NCBI GenBank assembly: GCA_005777415.1 | Contig: SXMI01000100.1 | Location: 1-11,039 of the forward strand | Direction: 5' to 3' | DNA: 11,039 nt | From: Actinomycetota bacterium | Lineage (GTDB): Bacteria > Actinomycetota > Acidimicrobiia > Acidimicrobiales > Microtrichaceae | Part shown: piece by piece, positions 7,801-11,039 of the stretch | Numbering within the stretch: the stretch's first letter is position 1 | Layout: every line of letters starts with the position of its first letter | Position numbers and translations under genes: made by a program | The notes under the pieces: generated by a model | The model's input: the letters and a program-made list of their open reading frames with translations, nothing else | Told to the model about the DNA's origin: nothing | Databases searched by the model: none

Positions 7801-7931
7801 CCTACCTTGGGCAGGACCGCTCGGTGGTGGAGCGGTCGGGTCCCGGTGGGGCGGCGCCGGAGCCGGGAACCCCCATGACGGCCGTGGCCACGGCCACCGA
7901 CCCCGAGCCCGACACGGAGGAACGATCGTGA
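4857..7931 (+). CDS. MFS transporter fused to LivF-type and LivG-type ABC ATPases
   Basis: A 1,024-residue, three-module membrane protein in one uninterrupted frame. Residues 45-445 form an MFS transporter with about 12 helices, a motif-A-like WWADTGNR (107-114), RIGSGIGAA (145-153) and GWRTPFLVF (202-210); it loosely recalls Spinster-type MFS proteins. Residues 475-709 are a LivF-like ATPase: Walker A GTNGAGKS (509-516), signature LSGGQ (611-615), Walker B Asp635 and Glu636, Gln668 at the H-loop as usual in LivF. After an Ala/Pro linker (710-733), residues 734-985 are a LivG-like ATPase: Walker A GQNGAGKT (769-776), RTFQ Q-loop, non-canonical signature LSTGT (886-890), Walker B Asp910 and Glu911, His944. 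A 39-residue polar tail ends the protein. The ATPases should dock on the fused permease encoded just upstream. The role of the MFS domain is unknown: a second permease, an anchor or a regulator. The GTG start lies in a GTGA overlap, with ggggg just upstream. Domains are certain, the overall function is not. Confidence 0.92.
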   Translation: MTSTAPPADRLTWEDLRESARGVVAPRRWAATLRHPVRALQDMIGDGPLLALLVLFGLNAVDELDRTGFGILLPNIRDAFGLSNAGVLTMLALIGLGSLLLQLPIAWWADTGNRIVITLLGALVWAAFSVFTGLSVAIWMLVVARIGSGIGAAVVAPTHNSLLSDYYAVDRRPAVFSFHRAANVLGQFAGPLLAGTLAYFFGWRTPFLVFAVPTVLLVIVGTRMRDPVRGAQERKAAGASAAAIETEEPTASFGEAWRLVWKVDVLRRIWYATPFLAVSFIGFVALASLLYEEVYQLNELERGYLAALVEPFQLVGLAVGARLGTRLFLRDPALVFQFLKWVALTCSALAAVFALSPALWMTVVANILLTTILAILLPGLLATLSLAIPARARAIGFSVSSWWAIPGLLLLPAIGWISDTFGTRQGMLVMTPVLAVGGLMIASGGKVIRRDIDDVWRSSAARSQALVDRAEGRSKLLVVHDLNVGYGGMQVLFDVNMEVAEGEVVALLGTNGAGKSTLLRAVSGVTEADFGAVILDGRDITHAPPSEIARLGVGQVPGGAAVFPSLTVRENLRTAGWLLRRDADRLQRRTEQVLGSFPVLAERLDEPAANLSGGQQQMLGLGMALISEPKLLVIDELSLGLAPVVVGQLAELVREVAARGTTVLLVEQSVNIALELATTAYFMERGRIRFSGPARELLERPDLLRAVFLDDTGPAAAAPAASAVRATGDRDSAMPALRLEGVTRRFGGVIAVNDVTLDVAPGQVVGLIGQNGAGKTTIFDLICGYQPLDGGRILIGDRDLGDSSPAARARLGLGRTFQGGRLFPGLIVSEAIAVSLDRTVDVRDPFSDALRLPAAYDSELAVAARVDELLALFGLEAYRDVFVADLSTGTRRIVELACVVGHQPSLLLLDEPGAGVAQREVEALGGLLLRIRDELGCGIVLIEHDMPLVSSVADGLVALEAGSVISSGAPAQVLSDPLVVASYLGQDRSVVERSGPGGAAPEPGTPMTAVATATDPEPDTEERS
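7916..7920 (+). promoter_or_regulatory. Strong ribosome-binding site for the substrate-binding protein
   Basis: A perfect ggagg lies 7 nt before the GTG at 7928, inside the end of the preceding gene. It supports the GTG that overlaps the upstream TGA, and suggests that the receptor can be translated by fresh initiation as well as by coupling. That would suit a receptor needed in excess over the membrane parts. Confidence 0.65.
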
Positions 7932-9697
7932 GCACCGAGGAGGGTTCCCCAGTGGAGGACGCCGGATCGCCCGGAGGGATTGCGGCGGGGCGCGGCACCC
8001 CGGCCCGGGGCAACGCGCTGCGCCGATGGGGGCCGTTCACTGCGATCCTGCTCGCCCTGGCACTGTTCGTCGGCCTCGTCGCCCGGGGCGGGGGCGAGTC
8101 CGTCGCGGTCGACGACACCCTCCCCGAGTCGGGCCTCATGGCCGACCCGGCCAACGTCGAGCTCCCCAACGGCGTGCTCCCGTTCGAGGTGGCCGAGGCC
8201 CGGGGCGAGGTCGGCGACATCGACTGGGGCCCCCGCTGCGACGTGGAGACCGGCCGCCTGCGACTCCCGTTGTCGCCGCCGCCCTCGTGCTTCGCCCCGT
8301 TCGAGGGCGACAACGGCGGGGCCACCTCGACCGGTGTCACGGCGGAGACGATCAAGGTCGTCGTCTACACCCCGCAGCTCAACGACCCGTTGTTGAGCTT
8401 CATCTACGCGCAGATCGGCAACGACGACACACCGCAGAAGGTCTTCGACACCTACGTCGGGTTCAACGAGATCATGGCCCGCTACTACGAGACCTACGGC
8501 CGGAGGGTCGAGCTGATCAAGTACGAGGCGACGGGGAGCAGCGCGGACGCCGTGGCGGCCGCCGCCGATGCCGAGACGATCGCCCGTGACATCCAGCCCT
8601 TCGCCGTGCTCGGCGGGCCGAACCTGACCGGGGCGTTCGCCGAGACGCTGGCCGCGAACCAGGTCCTGTGCATCTCGTGCGCACCGGGCCAGACCGCCGA
8701 GTGGTTCGAGGAGCGGGGGCCCTACGTCTGGGACATCGGCAAGAACATCGACCAGAACATCCAGATGACCGCCGAGTACGTGACCAAGCGGCTCGCCGGC
8801 GGGAACGCCGTCTACGGCGGGCCGGAGGTGGTCGACCAGCCCCGGGTGTTCGGCCGGGTGTTCCTCGAGGGGCTCAATGCCTCGCAGGAACCGAGTGAGC
8901 GGTTCCGGGCCCTGCTCGGGGAGGGCGGCGTCGAGTTCGCCGAGGAGGCCTCGTACGCCGATCCGGTGAGTCTGGGCGGCACCGCCCGGGAGATCATGGC
9001 CCGCTTCAAGGCCGCCGGCGTGACCACCATCCTGTTCGCCGGTGATCCGCTGGCCCCGCAGGCGCTGACCCAGGCGGCGACCGAGCAGGACTACTTCCCC
9101 GAGTGGGTCATCACCGGCTCGGCGCTCACCGACACGACCATCTTCGGGCGCACGTACGACCAGGCCCAGTGGGAGCACGCGTTCGGTCCGTCGAACCTGT
9201 TCGCCCGCGTGAGTCCGACCGTGGCCGGGTCCGGGTACCTGTACCGCTGGTACTTCGACGGGGCCGAGCCGCCGGCCCAGCAGTCCGCGTTGATCCTGCC
9301 CAGCCTGCAGCTGCTCTACGGCGTGCTCCAGGGGGCGGGGACCGACCTCTCGCCCGAGATGTTCCGCCAGGTCATCTTCGCCTCCGAGATCATCCCCGGC
9401 TCGGTGATCGCCCCCCAGATCAGCTGGGGCGAGCGGGGCATCTGGCCCGGGGTCGACTACGCAGGCCTCGACGACCAGACCGAGGTCTGGTGGGACCCGT
9501 CGGCCACCGGCGAGGACGAGATCGGCAACGACGGTGCCGGGATGTGGACCTACGCCGACGGGGGCCGTCGGTACCTGCCCGGCGGTTGGCCCGACTCGCC
9601 ACCCGCGCTGTTCGGCGACGACGTGAACCCGGTGGCGCTCTACGAGCAGCTGCCCGAGGGGATCACGCTCCCGCAGTACGAGCCGCTGCCCCGCTGA
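7928..9697 (+). CDS. Membrane-anchored periplasmic-binding-protein-like receptor of the ABC importer
   Basis: A 589-residue solute receptor for the transporter encoded upstream, placed outside the membrane. A polar N-terminus with RR (32-33) precedes one hydrophobic segment (about 35-52), which could be a signal anchor. No lipobox cysteine follows it, so this is not a standard lipoprotein. A linker region with Cys104 and Cys121 leads into a type 1 periplasmic binding fold (Peripla_BP_6/LivJ-like) from about residue 135. There TAETIKVVVYTPQ (138-150), PFAVLGG (224-230), VTTILFAGDP (365-374) and PEWVITG (391-397) mark the alternating strands of its two lobes. Cys248 and Cys251 lie close together in LCISCAPG. 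LivJ-type receptors are usually about 370-420 residues, so this one carries an extra N-terminal linker and an aromatic C-terminal extension (about 500-589, WWDP and GMWTYADGG). The ligand cannot be read from the sequence. A consensus ggagg and a GTGA overlap support the start. Confidence 0.85.
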   Translation: MSTEEGSPVEDAGSPGGIAAGRGTPARGNALRRWGPFTAILLALALFVGLVARGGGESVAVDDTLPESGLMADPANVELPNGVLPFEVAEARGEVGDIDWGPRCDVETGRLRLPLSPPPSCFAPFEGDNGGATSTGVTAETIKVVVYTPQLNDPLLSFIYAQIGNDDTPQKVFDTYVGFNEIMARYYETYGRRVELIKYEATGSSADAVAAAADAETIARDIQPFAVLGGPNLTGAFAETLAANQVLCISCAPGQTAEWFEERGPYVWDIGKNIDQNIQMTAEYVTKRLAGGNAVYGGPEVVDQPRVFGRVFLEGLNASQEPSERFRALLGEGGVEFAEEASYADPVSLGGTAREIMARFKAAGVTTILFAGDPLAPQALTQAATEQDYFPEWVITGSALTDTTIFGRTYDQAQWEHAFGPSNLFARVSPTVAGSGYLYRWYFDGAEPPAQQSALILPSLQLLYGVLQGAGTDLSPEMFRQVIFASEIIPGSVIAPQISWGERGIWPGVDYAGLDDQTEVWWDPSATGEDEIGNDGAGMWTYADGGRRYLPGGWPDSPPALFGDDVNPVALYEQLPEGITLPQYEPLPR

Positions 9698-9717
9698 GCC
9701 GACCGCCCCTGGCTCAG
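9694..9717. terminator. Bidirectional terminator-like hairpin between convergent genes
   Basis: Perfect 7-bp inverted repeat ctgagcc (9694-9700) and ggctcag (9711-9717) around a 10-nt loop; a G-U pair could extend it by one. The plus-strand TGA of the receptor gene (9695-9697) lies in one arm and the minus-strand TGA of the PAC2 gene (9716-9714) in the other. The whole intergenic space is only 16 bp. No T-tract is present on either side, so factor-independent termination is likely but unproven. Confidence 0.6.
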
Positions 9718-10598
9718 TCGTCGTCCTGGTGGCGCAGGAACTCCTGGAGCTCGGCTGCGAGCTCGTCGCCGGTCGGGAGCTCGCCGCCGTCGAGCAGGGT
9801 CTCGAGGTCGGTGTCGTCGTCGGAGTCGGCGAGCTCCTCGAGCTGGGTCACCATGGCCTGGTGCTGGGGGTTCTCGGCGACCAGCGCGTCGAGTCGCTCA
9901 CGGGTGGCGGCGGCCTCCTCGCGGAGCTCGCCGTAGGCGGGTTCGATCCCGGTGGACCGACCGAGCCCGTCGAGCAGCGAGACGCTGGCCGCCGGGTACG
10001 GCATGGAGGCGACGTAGTGGGGGACCTGCGCCCAGAGGCCGAACGTCGGGATCCCGTTGGCGTTGAGCACCTGGTCCAGCACGGCGTGGATCCCGGCGGG
10101 CACGTCGAGGGTGCCGCGGACGTAGCCGCGCATGTGGTCCGAGAGGTCCGGCGAGGACGTGGTGATCGCCAGCTTGGCGTCGCGGGTGTGGGGGACCGGA
10201 GCGGGGTAGGCCCCGAGCGTCACGGCCGAGCGGCAGTCCAGCTCGAGGGCCAGTTCCACGACCGCCTCGGCGAAGGCGAGCCACTCGAAGTCGGGCTCGG
10301 CCCCCACGAGCACGGCCACGTCGGCGCCGCGCTCGTCCAGACCGGCGCGCAGTTCGGTCGCCGGCCAGGTCAGCCCGGTGATGAGCCCGTCCTCGAGGTG
10401 CATGATCGGGCGCCGGGCCCGGTGGTCGAGCAGGCGGTCGGCGTCGAAGGACGCCACGGTCTCGGCGTCGGCGCCGGTCAACAGCGCCGACATGGCGTTG
10501 GCCGACCCCATCCCGGCGTCGATCCACCCCTCGAGGCCGATGACGAGCACCGGTCGGTCCAGTTCGGGCACGACGATGCGCTCGTAGAGTTCGCTCAC
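9714..10598 (-). CDS. PAC2 (proteasome assembly chaperone 2) family protein
   Basis: A 294-residue cytoplasmic protein of the PAC2 family, named after a eukaryotic proteasome assembly chaperone. Homologues are widespread in actinobacteria and archaea, where their biochemical role is mostly unsettled. Family features are GLEGWIDAG (21-29), FDADRLLDHRARRP (51-64), the strand VAVLVGAEPDFEW (94-106), LGAYPAPVPHTR (128-139) and GLWAQVPHYV (187-196). After the globular domain (to about 220) comes a charged, probably coiled-coil helix (about 221-258) and an acidic end, DSDDDTDLE through QDDD. The actinobacterial link with the 20S proteasome is suggestive only, since no proteasome gene is in the window. 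The GTG start at 10598 overlaps the upstream phosphotransferase stop (GTGA), with a ggagg 10 nt before it. Family assignment is confident; the function is not known. Confidence 0.9.
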   Translation of the reverse strand: MSELYERIVVPELDRPVLVIGLEGWIDAGMGSANAMSALLTGADAETVASFDADRLLDHRARRPIMHLEDGLITGLTWPATELRAGLDERGADVAVLVGAEPDFEWLAFAEAVVELALELDCRSAVTLGAYPAPVPHTRDAKLAITTSSPDLSDHMRGYVRGTLDVPAGIHAVLDQVLNANGIPTFGLWAQVPHYVASMPYPAASVSLLDGLGRSTGIEPAYGELREEAAATRERLDALVAENPQHQAMVTQLEELADSDDDTDLETLLDGGELPTGDELAAELQEFLRHQDDD

Positions 10599-11039
10599 AG
10601 GATTCCCGCCTCCTCGGCCGTGGTCAGCGTCGTGTCCGCCAACAGGTCGAGCATCCGGCGGAACCCCTCGACCTGCTCCGTCGGGACCTCGCCCATGGCC
10701 CCGCCGGCGTACCTGGCGTACACGCCGGCGATGATGCAGGTCAGCTTCCAGAAGCCGAACGCCACGTAGTAGCCGAGCTGGGACAGGTCCCGGTCGGAGC
10801 GCTCGGCGTACCGCTGCACCAACTCCGCAGACCTCGGGAAGCCGTCCAGCGCGGTCGGTGCCGCCTGCGGGAGGACGGCCGGGCCGCCCGGGTCCGTCCA
10901 GTAGACGCAGAGCAGGCCCAGGTCCGCGAGCGGGTCGCCGAGGGTGCAGATCTCCCAGTCGAGGACGGCGACCACGTTGCCGTCGTCGCCGAGCATGCAG
11001 TTGTCGAGCCGGTCGTCGCCGTGGACGATCGCCACGCCC
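10595..11039 (-). CDS. APH-family phosphotransferase, C-terminal part (5' end outside window)
   Basis: C-terminal half of an aminoglycoside-phosphotransferase-fold kinase; about 148 residues remain and the start lies beyond base 11039. It retains the catalytic loop HGDDRLDN (His codon at 11023-11021) with the Brenner-type Asp and Asn, and the metal-binding DWE (10960-10952). The following GDPLADLGLLCVYW is typical of the ACAD10/ACAD11 kinase domain and the mycobacterial FadE36-type proteins rather than of drug-resistance enzymes. In mammals those kinase domains act on 4-hydroxyacyl substrates, so a lipid or acyl substrate is a reasonable guess but not shown here. The later helices (YYVAFGFWKLTCIIAGVYARY) also fit that subgroup. 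It overlaps the PAC2 gene by GTGA and probably forms an operon with it. Confidence 0.85.
   Translation of the reverse strand, partial: GVAIVHGDDRLDNCMLGDDGNVVAVLDWEICTLGDPLADLGLLCVYWTDPGGPAVLPQAAPTALDGFPRSAELVQRYAERSDRDLSQLGYYVAFGFWKLTCIIAGVYARYAGGAMGEVPTEQVEGFRRMLDLLADTTLTTAEEAGIL

Noticed and set aside
7056..7931. Separate LivG gene starting at the internal ATG (residue 734)
   Set aside because: No ribosome-binding site precedes it, and the frame is continuous with the LivF half through a linker without a stop. A minor internal product cannot be excluded.
9729..10769. Plus-strand open frame of 346 codons opposite the PAC2 gene
   Set aside because: Val/Gly/Glu-rich with no domain; the minus strand carries clear PAC2 and phosphotransferase motifs and a sensible overlap and ribosome-binding site.
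10595..11039. Aminoglycoside or macrolide resistance phosphotransferase
   Set aside because: Although the fold is APH-like, GDPLADLGLL and the following helices match the ACAD10/FadE36-type subgroup; no sign of a resistance cassette or mobile element nearby.

Overview
The window is gene-dense, strongly GC-rich bacterial DNA in which nearly every third codon position is G or C and GTG starts are frequent. The gene content (an actinobacterial-type PAC2 protein, an ACAD10/FadE36-like phosphotransferase, a FadD/FAAL-type adenylating enzyme and Liv-type ABC transporters) suggests a high-GC actinomycete, possibly of the Acidimicrobiia. That placement is inferred from protein style, not from a marker search.

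Plus strand, 1-2537: the C-terminal part of leucyl-tRNA synthetase (leuS, start outside the window) overlaps by 4 bp (GTGA) a complete acyl-AMP ligase whose motifs look like the fatty acyl-AMP ligase (FAAL) branch of the FadD family. A 130-bp intergenic region follows. It holds a 9-bp stem-loop just after the ligase stop, then a 14-bp tandem repeat containing palindromes. It is the only sizeable gap and the most plausible control region for what lies downstream.

Plus strand, 2668-9697: three translationally coupled genes (GTGA overlaps) encode a compressed branched-chain-amino-acid/amide-type (HAAT family) ABC importer. The first is a LivH-LivM fused permease. The second is a roughly 1,024-residue protein that joins a complete 12-helix MFS transporter to a LivF-type and then a LivG-type ATPase. 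The third is an unusually long (589 aa), N-terminally membrane-anchored substrate-binding protein. Together they supply two transmembrane domains, two nucleotide-binding domains and a receptor, the minimum for an ABC importer, plus an extra secondary-transporter domain fused to the motor. This MFS-LivF-LivG architecture is the most interesting item in the window. The substrate is unknown.

At 9694-9717 a perfect inverted repeat lies between convergent genes and contains both stop codons, so it looks like a bidirectional terminator. Minus strand, 9714-11039: a PAC2-family protein, preceded and overlapped (GTGA) by the C-terminal half of an APH-type phosphotransferase that runs off the right edge. 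No RNA genes, mobile elements or CRISPR arrays were seen. No stretch over 300 bases lacks a gene.
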